Origin: Clostridia bacterium | GTDB taxonomy: Bacteria > Bacillota > Clostridia > Oscillospirales > QAKW01 | Length of the DNA: 22,008 nucleotides | Direction of reading: 5' to 3' | NCBI GenBank assembly: GCA_017442025.1 | Contig: JAFSBD010000009.1 | Span: forward strand, 1-22,008 | Part shown: positions 12,888 through 19,913 of the stretch, one piece after another | Layout: every line of letters begins with the position of its first letter | How positions within the stretch are numbered: position 1 is the stretch's first letter | Notes under the pieces: model-generated | Told to the model about the DNA's origin: nothing | What the model saw: only the letters and a program-made list of their open reading frames with translations | Database searches by the model: none | Position numbers and translations under genes: made by a program

Positions 12888-13819
12888 TTGAGATTCTCCT
12901 TTAATATCTTTAATTCGATCTGTAATCCCTCTTTGATGGGGGTGAAATCGGCAGGAGTCAATCCTGTAACCCGCAGGATTTTGCGGTTATCGATGGTGCG
13001 ATCGAAGAGCCGATCGTAGAGCAGCGCATAATAATTGCAGTTGTTGGTCGCTTCCAGATATTCTTCGGTGGAAACCCAGCGGAATTTTGCGTCCAACAAC
13101 TCGGCATAAAGCTCTGCCACCTCGCCCCAGGTCAGATTTTGGGCGGAAGAAACAGTAAAGGCTTCGCCAAACGCTTGCTCCTTAAAGAGCAGGTGGGCAA
13201 TCAGCTTGCCGGAATTTCCTGCCCAATCCAGCCCCGCGCCGAGATGCTTGGCGGCAGTGGGCAGGGGGATGATCTGCTGATCGTCGATGCGCTTTAACAG
13301 ATCCTGATAATAAGTAACCAGATCAAACCGCCGCCAAGAAAAGGAAATCACCGGGCGAACGATCGTCCAGGGTTGACCTTTGCATTCGGCGCGGAGATAT
13401 TTTTCCAATTTTGCCTTGGAAATGGCGTATTTTTCGGTCTCGATAAACGCCCGATCGGTCGAAACATCCAAAAGCATCGGTGCAGTTTCGGTAACGGGGT
13501 GCTGTTCATCCGCATACACCCGATAGGACGATAATACGATCAAATGGTCGGTATGCGCCATCAGCAATTGATGGATGGGCGGATAACTTTCGATCTCGGG
13601 ATAGTGGATAAAATTAACAATGCCATCATAATGGCGGGTAGCAAAATGCTGCTCCAAAAAATCCTCGGTACCGTAGCCTTGGTAAAAGGTCAGGCGTTCG
13701 TGGTCGGAATGTTTTTCTTCGGGGCAGAGGATATCCACCCGATGCCCTAAAGAGAGCAGTTCTTTGGCGGTATAGGTCCCTAAGGTCCCGCCACCGCCGA
13801 TTAAAAGAATCCTTTTCAT
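12884..13819 (-). CDS. NAD(P)-binding epimerase/dehydratase family protein
   Basis: This 311-aa extended SDR has the nucleotide-binding IGGGGTLGTYTAKEL at its start, SSYRVYAD where the catalytic Ser lies, and YAISKAKLEKYL containing the YxxxK pair. The residues expected for catalysis (Ser, Tyr, Lys) are present. Such proteins epimerise, dehydrate or reduce sugars or sugar derivatives. The C-terminal part varies within the family, so the substrate cannot be told. Its start shares one base with the stop of the MBL gene (TAATG), and its stop overlaps the next start (ATGA), which ties it to the operon. Confidence 0.85.
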   Translation of the reverse strand: MKRILLIGGGGTLGTYTAKELLSLGHRVDILCPEEKHSDHERLTFYQGYGTEDFLEQHFATRHYDGIVNFIHYPEIESYPPIHQLLMAHTDHLIVLSSYRVYADEQHPVTETAPMLLDVSTDRAFIETEKYAISKAKLEKYLRAECKGQPWTIVRPVISFSWRRFDLVTYYQDLLKRIDDQQIIPLPTAAKHLGAGLDWAGNSGKLIAHLLFKEQAFGEAFTVSSAQNLTWGEVAELYAELLDAKFRWVSTEEYLEATNNCNYYALLYDRLFDRTIDNRKILRVTGLTPADFTPIKEGLQIELKILKENLK

Positions 13820-14466
13820 TATAAAATCCTTTCTGTTTTTAAAGATGCATCGTGGCAGGTATGCACGCAGTAGGGGGCTTGGCTGAATTTCTCAACAAAG
13901 GCAGCGGAGCGCTCCGAATTGCAGGTGCTGCCGGTGGGAATCTTCTTTTGGAGATTCGCATCGGTATAGCATTCATCCCCCGCTAAGATATGGATACCAT
14001 CCACGGTTTGAATTTCAACCATGCAGGAGCCAAAAGCGTGCCCGCCCCATTCCAGCATTTTGATTTTTGGGGCCAAGCAAAGCTCTTCCTCAAAGGTGCA
14101 GACCTTAAAATCGGCGGGGATATACTCTTTGGCTTTTTCATAGGCGGCTTTGGAAAGGTGCACAGTCGCATTGGGAAAGTCCTTGGTCGCTTCGCAATGG
14201 TCGTGGTGAGAATGGGTCAAAAGCAGGTCGGTGATCTTCTCGGGCGCGATCCCCATTTCCTTTAAAACCGCTGCCGGGGAAGTGAAATTTTGCATCTCAA
14301 AATGCGGCATGGTATGGCAGCCGGCATCCACCAAAATCTTTCGATCCTCGGTCAAAATCAGGTAGACCGCAAAGGTGATGGGGATTTTCTCGTCCCCATC
14401 GCCGCCCTGAAAAACCATCGATGCGGGGATGGTGGAATCGGCATATTTCAGGCAATATAATTCCAT
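13819..14466 (-). CDS. MBL-fold metallohydrolase, lactonase-like
   Basis: This 215-aa protein has the metallo-beta-lactamase signature THSHHDHC (about residues 84-91), a later GGHAFGS, the metal-bridging Asp in LAGDECY and a final HTCHD. All expected metal ligands are therefore present for a two-metal site. The layout is that of the N-acyl-homoserine-lactonase type of small MBL hydrolases. In this operon of sugar dehydrogenases, a sugar-lactone hydrolase is a reasonable guess; quorum-signal quenching is an alternative. Its start overlaps the stop of the Gfo/Idh/MocA gene by one base. Confidence 0.85.
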   Translation of the reverse strand: MELYCLKYADSTIPASMVFQGGDGDEKIPITFAVYLILTEDRKILVDAGCHTMPHFEMQNFTSPAAVLKEMGIAPEKITDLLLTHSHHDHCEATKDFPNATVHLSKAAYEKAKEYIPADFKVCTFEEELCLAPKIKMLEWGGHAFGSCMVEIQTVDGIHILAGDECYTDANLQKKIPTGSTCNSERSAAFVEKFSQAPYCVHTCHDASLKTERIL

Positions 14467-15455
14467 TATTTTATCGCTCCGCAGGCTTTTAAGATGGTTT
14501 GATATAAAGTAAGTTCGTAATCAAGGGTGTAAGGATTTTCCTTCTCCCCGCGGGCGTATGCCGCAAAGGCCGCCATCATCCCGCCATAGCGGTTGAATGG
14601 TGCGCTTTGGGAATGAGCGCCCGATGGATATTCGGCTCTGGCGGTGGAAACGCAACTGCGCCCTTCATTGATCTCCAAGGGCTTGAGCTCCACCGTTCCT
14701 TTGGAGCCGCAGACCACCAACTGGCGGCGGTTATAGCCGCCCACCTCCGCCGCATTGGTCTTGGCAAAGGAAACACCGTTTGGATACTTGAATGCCGCCA
14801 TCCCGAAATCCTCGGAGGTCGTTCCGCCGATATGGGTGGCGCAGTTTAGGGGAAGGATCTCTTGGGGCGTACCTTGGATCTGCAAGATCAGATCGATCAG
14901 GTGGCAGCCGAGAAAGAAGGTCATCCCGCCGGGGAAGGTCTTAAGCCATTGCCGCGCTTCGTCGGTGAGTGGGAACATCATATTCATCTGGGCTTCAACG
15001 TTGATGATCTCCCCCAATTCGCCGCTTCGGACCTTAGCAAGCAGCTCCTGCACATAAGGGTTATAGCGATACATATACCCTAAATGCAACACCTTGCCGC
15101 TTTTTTTCATAGCGGCGATCAGCGCTTCGAAATCGGCCGAATTTAATCCGCCCGGCTTTTCCATATGGATATGTTTGCCCGCCTTGGCGGCCATCAGGGC
15201 ATATTTGGTGAGGTAGATTTCCTCGGTTTCAATGGTTACCGCCTCGATGGTGGGGTCGGTTAAAATTTCTTCTACCATAAGCTGCCGAAAGCCCTCAAAG
15301 GCGGGCATTTTACGGGGGAACTTTTCTGCCTCGTTTTCGGGCAGAGCGTAACCGGCGATCTCAAAAAGATCGGGCTGAGCCGTAATGGTTTCCCAAATCA
15401 GTTGGCCGTGGCTGTAGAGGCTGGTTCCGATCTGGGCTATTTTGATCTTTTTCAT
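14466..15455 (-). CDS. Gfo/Idh/MocA family oxidoreductase
   Basis: The 329-aa protein starts with the Rossmann motif KIAQIGTSLYSHG and has the family EKP motif as MEKPGGLN, the central YMYRYNPYVQ and the substrate-domain GCHLIDLIL carrying the His-x-x-Asp pair. These enzymes oxidise or reduce hydroxyls on sugars, inositols and related rings with NAD(P). An in-frame TTG start upstream exists, but the ATG at 15455 has a GGAG site and overlaps the previous stop (ATGA), so it is chosen. It belongs to the seven-gene operon. The substrate is unknown; pairing with a zinc-free MDR and an SDR suggests sequential oxidation of a polyol or sugar. Confidence 0.88.
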   Translation of the reverse strand: MKKIKIAQIGTSLYSHGQLIWETITAQPDLFEIAGYALPENEAEKFPRKMPAFEGFRQLMVEEILTDPTIEAVTIETEEIYLTKYALMAAKAGKHIHMEKPGGLNSADFEALIAAMKKSGKVLHLGYMYRYNPYVQELLAKVRSGELGEIINVEAQMNMMFPLTDEARQWLKTFPGGMTFFLGCHLIDLILQIQGTPQEILPLNCATHIGGTTSEDFGMAAFKYPNGVSFAKTNAAEVGGYNRRQLVVCGSKGTVELKPLEINEGRSCVSTARAEYPSGAHSQSAPFNRYGGMMAAFAAYARGEKENPYTLDYELTLYQTILKACGAIK

Positions 15456-16471
15456 AGCAACTTTCTCCAATCAAATTGAACGATGGGGAAGGTCGGTTCC
15501 TTGCAAAGGCGGGTAAAGACCGCAGGTGCGTCTTTCGGCGAATGGGTCTCTGCCACCAGATCGGAGAGGCGAAGCCTTCCCAGCTTGGTCAGTTTCAAAA
15601 CCGTCTCAAAATCCTCCCGCTCGGTCCACCAACCGTTGGAGCAATCAACGGCGGGGCGGGCGGCGGTATGGGCGCCGACCAGGGTAATGCCGGGGCCATG
15701 GACCTTATGGTAATAATCAATGGTGAAATCGCTATCGCGGGTGCAGCCCAAAAGCGCCACTCTGCCGCGCAGGGCCATGCAATCCAAAATGCCATCTAAG
15801 CCGGCACCGATGCCGGTAACCTCGATGCCCACCTGCGCACCGCCCTTGGTAAGCTCCTTGGCGGTCTTTGCAAAATCGGGCGCGAAGGGATCCAGCGCAT
15901 AGTCTGCGCCCAATTCCAGCGCGATTTTGCGCTTTTCGGGGTTGGGATCAACCGCGAGGATGGGCGCCGCACCCGCCGCTTTCAGCAGCTGCACCCCAAA
16001 CATCCCCAAAATTCCCATGCCCATAACGATGGCCGATTCGCCCAGTTCCAAGCGGCACTTGCGGATCGCCGCCAGCGGGAATGTGGCGATATGGGCCAAA
16101 GCCCCATCGGCGAAGGAGACGGCATCATCCAAATGATGCACATTGCGGATCGGCATATTCAAAAGTTGAGAATGGGTAGACCAAGAAAGTGCCACCCGAT
16201 CGCCCACCTTAAAATCGCCGCAATCCTCCCCCACCTTGGTAATAATACCGGCCGAGCTGTAGCCAACTCTGCGGGGAAAGATGGCTTCCTTGGCTTCGGG
16301 CTGATTCCAAGCGATGATCTTGCTGCCCATCAAATTGGCGCGCTCGGTGCCGCTGCTGATGGTGGAAACCTCCAAAGCCACCTGCACCTGCCCGGGCGCA
16401 GGATCCGCCACCTCATAGGGTAAAAGCTCCGCCACCTGCGGAGCGGTGAAAATAATTCGTTTCGCTTCCAT
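15452..16471 (-). CDS. MDR dehydrogenase of the SGTER type
   Basis: This 339-aa medium-chain dehydrogenase has the N-terminal signature STISSGTERANLMG where classical alcohol dehydrogenases have a zinc-binding Cys followed by GTD. The nucleotide-binding region reads GMGILGMFGVQLLKAAGA. The Cys4 structural-zinc lobe is missing. The SGTER subgroup is often found next to Gfo/Idh/MocA oxidoreductases, as it is here, and usually lacks the catalytic Cys. It is joined to that gene by ATGA overlap. It follows the dehydroquinase-like gene by 21 bp and has its own ribosome binding site. The substrate is unknown. Confidence 0.85.
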   Translation of the reverse strand: MEAKRIIFTAPQVAELLPYEVADPAPGQVQVALEVSTISSGTERANLMGSKIIAWNQPEAKEAIFPRRVGYSSAGIITKVGEDCGDFKVGDRVALSWSTHSQLLNMPIRNVHHLDDAVSFADGALAHIATFPLAAIRKCRLELGESAIVMGMGILGMFGVQLLKAAGAAPILAVDPNPEKRKIALELGADYALDPFAPDFAKTAKELTKGGAQVGIEVTGIGAGLDGILDCMALRGRVALLGCTRDSDFTIDYYHKVHGPGITLVGAHTAARPAVDCSNGWWTEREDFETVLKLTKLGRLRLSDLVAETHSPKDAPAVFTRLCKEPTFPIVQFDWRKLL

Positions 16472-16492
16472 TTTTAATTCCTCCGCGAATAA

Positions 16493-17251
16493 TTAAAAAT
16501 CAATAAAATCCCGCACCGTTTTCATCATGCTCAAAAGCGGTTGCGCGGGGGTGGAAAGTGCATCGTGCTCATAAACGCAAAGGCTCATGCAGCAGCCGAG
16601 CTTGATCCCCAAGCGGCGGTGCAGGGAACATTCCCCGCCCGATAAAAAGAGGAACGGTGCGCCCAACTCTCTTTTCAAAAGATCGGTGATCCGCAGGTTT
16701 TCAATTTGCTGTTCCATCGTTTCGGCGGCGGTAACGATCTTAATAATATCCGCGCCGCGCCGCTTTTGCTCCTTGGCGATCTCCAGCACCCGCTCGGCGG
16801 GCGCATATTTATATAGATGGGAGGACATCAAAACCTCCGCCCCCATCCCATGAAGCGTATCGATCAACTCCATCTGCTTGCGGATCGCCGCGGGGTCCTC
16901 GGTCAGCTCTTCGGGATGCTTGCAAAAGAGATCGCCCATCACATCGCAAAGAGTTGCCCCGCTTTTCGCCAATTCCAAAAGCCCATCGGCTAATTCTTCA
17001 TCGGTTTTCCCCGCATTGTTTGCCCCTCTGTAGTTGGTTACATAGCAGGGAAAATTTTTCATTTCCTTCAATATTTTTTGATAGATCTCCGGCGTATGGT
17101 ATTCCGGCTTGAGGCTCTCCACCTGCAGGCCGTAGGCTTCCGCCCCCAACCCGTTTGCGTTACGAATACGACCTATGGCCACCTTCGGGGTCTCGCACTG
17201 AAGTATTACGGTCAGCAGGGGTTTGCTTTGATTTAAGAAGGTCTTTTTCAT
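16493..17251 (-). CDS. Type I 3-dehydroquinase-like enzyme in a catabolic operon
   Basis: The 252-aa protein has exactly the size and layout of type I dehydroquinase (AroD). The conserved positions are visible: Glu45 (LQVES), Arg75 (NYRGANNAG), His145 (MSSHLY), the Schiff-base Lys171 in GADIIKIV, and Arg212/213 in SLHRRLG. The fold is a TIM barrel. In shikimate biosynthesis it dehydrates 3-dehydroquinate; here it sits between an SDR and two dehydrogenases under an AraC regulator, not among aro genes, so a catabolic dehydratase or aldolase role is more likely. Start options ATG 17254 and 17251 follow one another; AGGTGG is better spaced for 17251. A longer frame to 17446 runs through the upstream SDR gene and is rejected. 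Confidence 0.85.
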   Translation of the reverse strand: MKKTFLNQSKPLLTVILQCETPKVAIGRIRNANGLGAEAYGLQVESLKPEYHTPEIYQKILKEMKNFPCYVTNYRGANNAGKTDEELADGLLELAKSGATLCDVMGDLFCKHPEELTEDPAAIRKQMELIDTLHGMGAEVLMSSHLYKYAPAERVLEIAKEQKRRGADIIKIVTAAETMEQQIENLRITDLLKRELGAPFLFLSGGECSLHRRLGIKLGCCMSLCVYEHDALSTPAQPLLSMMKTVRDFIDF

Positions 17252-18015
17252 CATTTCCACCTGCCCATCGCATTTCTGCCGCCGTCGATCATTATATTCT
17301 CTCCGTTGATGAACTGCCCCTTCTCGGAGGCAAGGAACAAGCAAAGGTCCACCACCTCTTGCGGATCCCCTGCGCGATTCGAAAGAGTCTTCATCTTTGC
17401 CATTGCATCCCTTGTCAGGATCGGGCCGGGGGAAACGCAAACGCACCGAATTCCGTATTTTGCGCCATACTGCGCGATGGATTTGGTCAGACCAAACATC
17501 AATCCCGCCTTCGCGGTGGGGTAATCCATCCCGTAGCCATCGCCCTCTTGACCGGTGATGGAACCGATGTTAATAATTAAACCGCTTTTTTGCGCTCTCA
17601 TTTGCTTCAAGACCGCGTGGGCAAAATAAAAGGGGCCTTTCAAATTGACGTCGATCCCCCAATCGTAGACCTCAATGGGAACATCGGGAAATTCGGGATA
17701 TTTTTCCCGATCTATCTTTTGCATCCGCACCGCGGTTCCGCCCGCAAAATTTATCAGCAGGTCGATCCCGCCGAAGGATTCCGCCGCCCGTTCGCAAACG
17801 GCGCAAACTTGCGCGTAATCCCGAACGTCGCAAACCATTCCGATGGCGTTGCCTTTCCCTTCGGCATTGATCTCCTTTGCCTTTTCTTTTAATGTCGTTT
17901 CGTTAATATCGCATAAGACGACGTTTCCGCCGAGAGCGGCCCAATTTTGGGAAAATAAAAGCCCCATCCCGGATGCCGCCCCCGTAACAATTGCCGTTTT
18001 TTTAATGAACTTCAT
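17251..18015 (-). CDS. Classical SDR oxidoreductase
   Basis: This 254-aa short-chain dehydrogenase has the NAD-binding TGAASGMG (11-18), the INFAGG stretch, catalytic Ser152 (NIGSITG), and Tyr165 with Lys169 (DYPTAKAG). The family-typical SPGPILT region and a C-terminal MIDGG follow. All active residues are present. It is the first gene of the seven-gene operon, preceded by a GAGGGGG site and a promoter in the divergent region with the AraC gene. Its stop overlaps the start of the dehydroquinase-like gene. It probably oxidises a hydroxyl of the inducing substrate, but the substrate is not identifiable. Confidence 0.9.
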   Translation of the reverse strand: MKFIKKTAIVTGAASGMGLLFSQNWAALGGNVVLCDINETTLKEKAKEINAEGKGNAIGMVCDVRDYAQVCAVCERAAESFGGIDLLINFAGGTAVRMQKIDREKYPEFPDVPIEVYDWGIDVNLKGPFYFAHAVLKQMRAQKSGLIINIGSITGQEGDGYGMDYPTAKAGLMFGLTKSIAQYGAKYGIRCVCVSPGPILTRDAMAKMKTLSNRAGDPQEVVDLCLFLASEKGQFINGENIMIDGGRNAMGRWK

Positions 18016-18040
18016 CCATCAATACCCCCTCTTTTTCTTT

Positions 18041-18068
18041 ATTATAACGGATCGATCGGATTATTCAA
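18041..18068 (-). promoter_or_regulatory. Promoter of the seven-gene operon
   Basis: TTGAAT (18063-18068), a 16-bp spacer and TATAAT (18041-18046) read leftward. The spacer contains the palindrome GATCGATC (18050-18057), a possible regulator contact. The SDR ribosome binding site follows closely. Confidence 0.7.
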
Positions 18069-18120
18069 TGCAAAAAACGCTTTCTATTTAACATTTTTGA
18101 TACTTTTCTCTCTAAATATA

Positions 18121-18149
18121 TTGTAATTATTAACAATTTACGATATAAT
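18121..18149 (+). promoter_or_regulatory. Promoter of the AraC gene, possibly leaderless
   Basis: TTGTAA (18121-18126), a 17-bp spacer and TATAAT (18144-18149) read rightward. Only six bases separate the -10 element from the ATG at 18156, so transcription would begin at or next to the start codon. Confidence 0.7.
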
Positions 18150-18155
18150 GCCCTT

Positions 18156-18902
18156 ATGTTTAAAGATGTTATCGTTACAAAAATTTATGAACCGGTTACT
18201 GTTTTTTCCCAAAAGGGGCGGCGCTTTGAGATGAAAGAGCGGGATTGCTTTGGGCTTTCCCTTTGCCTTTCGGGGCAGATCACCTATCGGATGGGAGATC
18301 GGGAATTTGTTTCCCGCCAAGGAACCGCGACTCTTTTGCCCTATGGCGCCACCTACACGCTCCATGGGGATAGCGACGGTCTGTTTCCGGTCATCGATTT
18401 CGATGCGACAGGCTTGGATCTAAAGGAATTTTTGATCCTGCCGCTGGAAAACCAAACGGTACTGGCAGAGGAATACGAACAACTCAAGAACGACTTCCTT
18501 GCAGGGGATCGGTTGCAGGTCTTTGAGCGGTTCTACCGAATGCTGCGGCAGATTTTCCCCGAGCAGGCTCCCCGCCCGCTGGCAAACGTTTTAAAATACA
18601 TTGAAACCCATCTGCAAAAAACCGATCTCAACAATCAATTTTTAGCCCAGCAAATGGGGATCAGCGAGGTTTATTTGCGCAAGCTTTTTACCAAGCATCT
18701 GCAAACCTCACCCAAGCAATATATCCTCAACGCCCGCATCCGCAAGGCAGAGCGACTGCTGGCAGAAACCGCCAAATCGGTTGGTGTGATCGCCGAAGAA
18801 TGCGGCTTTTCCGGCCCTTATCATTTCTGCCGCGCCTTCAAGCAACGAACGGGGCAAACGCCCACCGAATATGCCGAAACCCATCGAATCATTAAGATAT
18901 AA
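18156..18902 (+). CDS. AraC-family transcriptional regulator
   Basis: The 248-aa protein has an N-terminal cupin-like sensor domain (about 5-85; LCLSGQITYRMGDREF and a TLLPYG turn) and a C-terminal pair of helix-turn-helix motifs (about 140-245). In these, LAQQMGISEVYLRKLFTKHL forms the first, and VGVIAEECGFSGPYHFCRAF the second, with the closing GQTPTEY. It is divergent from the seven-gene operon and is its likely activator, probably sensing the substrate. The ATG is only six bases after a good -10 element and has no ribosome binding site, which suggests a leaderless message. A later ATG at 18231 would cut off the start of the sensor domain. Confidence 0.9.
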   Translation: MFKDVIVTKIYEPVTVFSQKGRRFEMKERDCFGLSLCLSGQITYRMGDREFVSRQGTATLLPYGATYTLHGDSDGLFPVIDFDATGLDLKEFLILPLENQTVLAEEYEQLKNDFLAGDRLQVFERFYRMLRQIFPEQAPRPLANVLKYIETHLQKTDLNNQFLAQQMGISEVYLRKLFTKHLQTSPKQYILNARIRKAERLLAETAKSVGVIAEECGFSGPYHFCRAFKQRTGQTPTEYAETHRIIKI

Positions 18903-18931
18903 AAAAATCCCCACGTATGTGGGGATTTTTT
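18902..18931. terminator. Bidirectional terminator between convergent genes
   Basis: A6-TCCCCAC, a GTAT loop and GTGGGGA-T6 form a perfect stem. It starts at the stop of the AraC gene and ends at the stop of the amidohydrolase gene, so it serves both. Confidence 0.92.
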
Positions 18932-19764
18932 CATAATTCTAAAAGTTTTGCGGCGTTTTTACCGAGGATATTTTCCTTTTCCGCATCGGTCAGCGGCAGA
19001 TGGCGGATGGCGGAAAGGCTCTCCCCCTGATCGGACCAAGGACTATCGGTGCCAAAGAGGATCCGCTCGCTCCCAAAGGTATGAACCAGGTCGCAAAATT
19101 GCTCCTCGCTCAGCATCTGCAGCTCCTCTTGGGTATAATGGTCGTCGATGGGGGCGATGGCTCCCAAGGATAGGGCGGTATCGAGATAGACCTTGGTTTC
19201 GGCCAACTGCGCTACCCGCTCCCAATTCTTCCATCCGCCCATATGAGCTAAAATCATCGGCAGGTCGCCCACCTGCTTTAGAGCCGAGAGCACCATCTCG
19301 GGCGAGACCCGCACCTCGCCGGGGAAGCCAATGTCGTCCCCCGCGTGGGTCAAAACCAGAAGCCCCAGCTCCGCCGCGCGGGAAAGAATCCGCAGATAGC
19401 GGATATCGTCGATATCTACCCCCTGATATTGGGGATGGATCTTGATGCCCTTCAATCCCCCATCGGCGATGCGGGCAAGCTCCCCCTTCCAATCCGCCTG
19501 ATCGGGATGGATGCAGCCAAACCAGATCAACCCATCCTTGCCGTTTCGGGCGATGGAAAGATCGTTGATGGAAGAAACCTTCAAGGGATTGGTGGCAACG
19601 GGCAGCAAAACCGACCGGTCGATTCCCGCCTTTTGCATGGAGCCGATCAAACCATCGACCGTGCCGGGCAAAAAAGCCCTGGAATGGCTGGCCTGCTCCA
19701 TTTTGGGGATAGCGATCGCCGCCACCTTATCGGGAAATGTATGGGTATGAAAATCAATAATCAT
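18931..19764 (-). CDS. Amidohydrolase family protein (PF04909-like TIM barrel)
   Basis: The 277-aa metal-dependent hydrolase starts MIIDFHTHTF with His6 and His8. It continues with GLKGIKIHPQYQG (His110), LTHAGDD (His140), ILAHMGG (His174) and FGTDSPWSD (Asp240). The pattern is that of the ACMSD/amidohydrolase-2 family, which includes decarboxylases, lactonases and hydrolases of ring compounds. The residues for a mononuclear metal site are in place. It has its own promoter and is convergent with the AraC regulator, so it is not in the seven-gene operon. It may still work in the same pathway as a lactonase or decarboxylase, which is only inference. Confidence 0.87.
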   Translation of the reverse strand: MIIDFHTHTFPDKVAAIAIPKMEQASHSRAFLPGTVDGLIGSMQKAGIDRSVLLPVATNPLKVSSINDLSIARNGKDGLIWFGCIHPDQADWKGELARIADGGLKGIKIHPQYQGVDIDDIRYLRILSRAAELGLLVLTHAGDDIGFPGEVRVSPEMVLSALKQVGDLPMILAHMGGWKNWERVAQLAETKVYLDTALSLGAIAPIDDHYTQEELQMLSEEQFCDLVHTFGSERILFGTDSPWSDQGESLSAIRHLPLTDAEKENILGKNAAKLLEL

Positions 19765-19793
19765 AAAGAACCTCTCGCAATTTTTCTTTTTTT

Positions 19794-19821
19794 AGTATAC
19801 CATTTCGGGCGTAAAAAACAA
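19794..19821 (-). promoter_or_regulatory. Promoter of the amidohydrolase gene
   Basis: TTGTTT (19816-19821), a 16-bp spacer and TATACT (19794-19799) read leftward; the -10 is preceded by TGG, an extended -10. The gene starts 30 bp further on. Confidence 0.7.
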
Positions 19822-19838
19822 GCCCCTCAAAATAAATG

Positions 19839-19867
19839 TTGCGCCCATCCCGCCCATATGTTACTAT
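19839..19867 (+). promoter_or_regulatory. Promoter of the secreted lipoprotein gene
   Basis: TTGCGC (19839-19844), a 17-bp spacer and TACTAT (19862-19867) read rightward. The gene's AAAGGA site and ATG follow at 19899 and 19914, which excludes an in-frame start at 19836. Confidence 0.7.
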
Positions 19868-19913
19868 AGAAATGGAAGCGATCCACCTTTTGGCAAAACA
19901 AAGGACCCATTTT

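Noticed and set aside
17254..17446. N-terminal extension of the dehydroquinase-like protein
   Set aside because: The extra 65 residues are Arg/Gly-rich, overlap the SDR gene in another frame and have no ribosome binding site.
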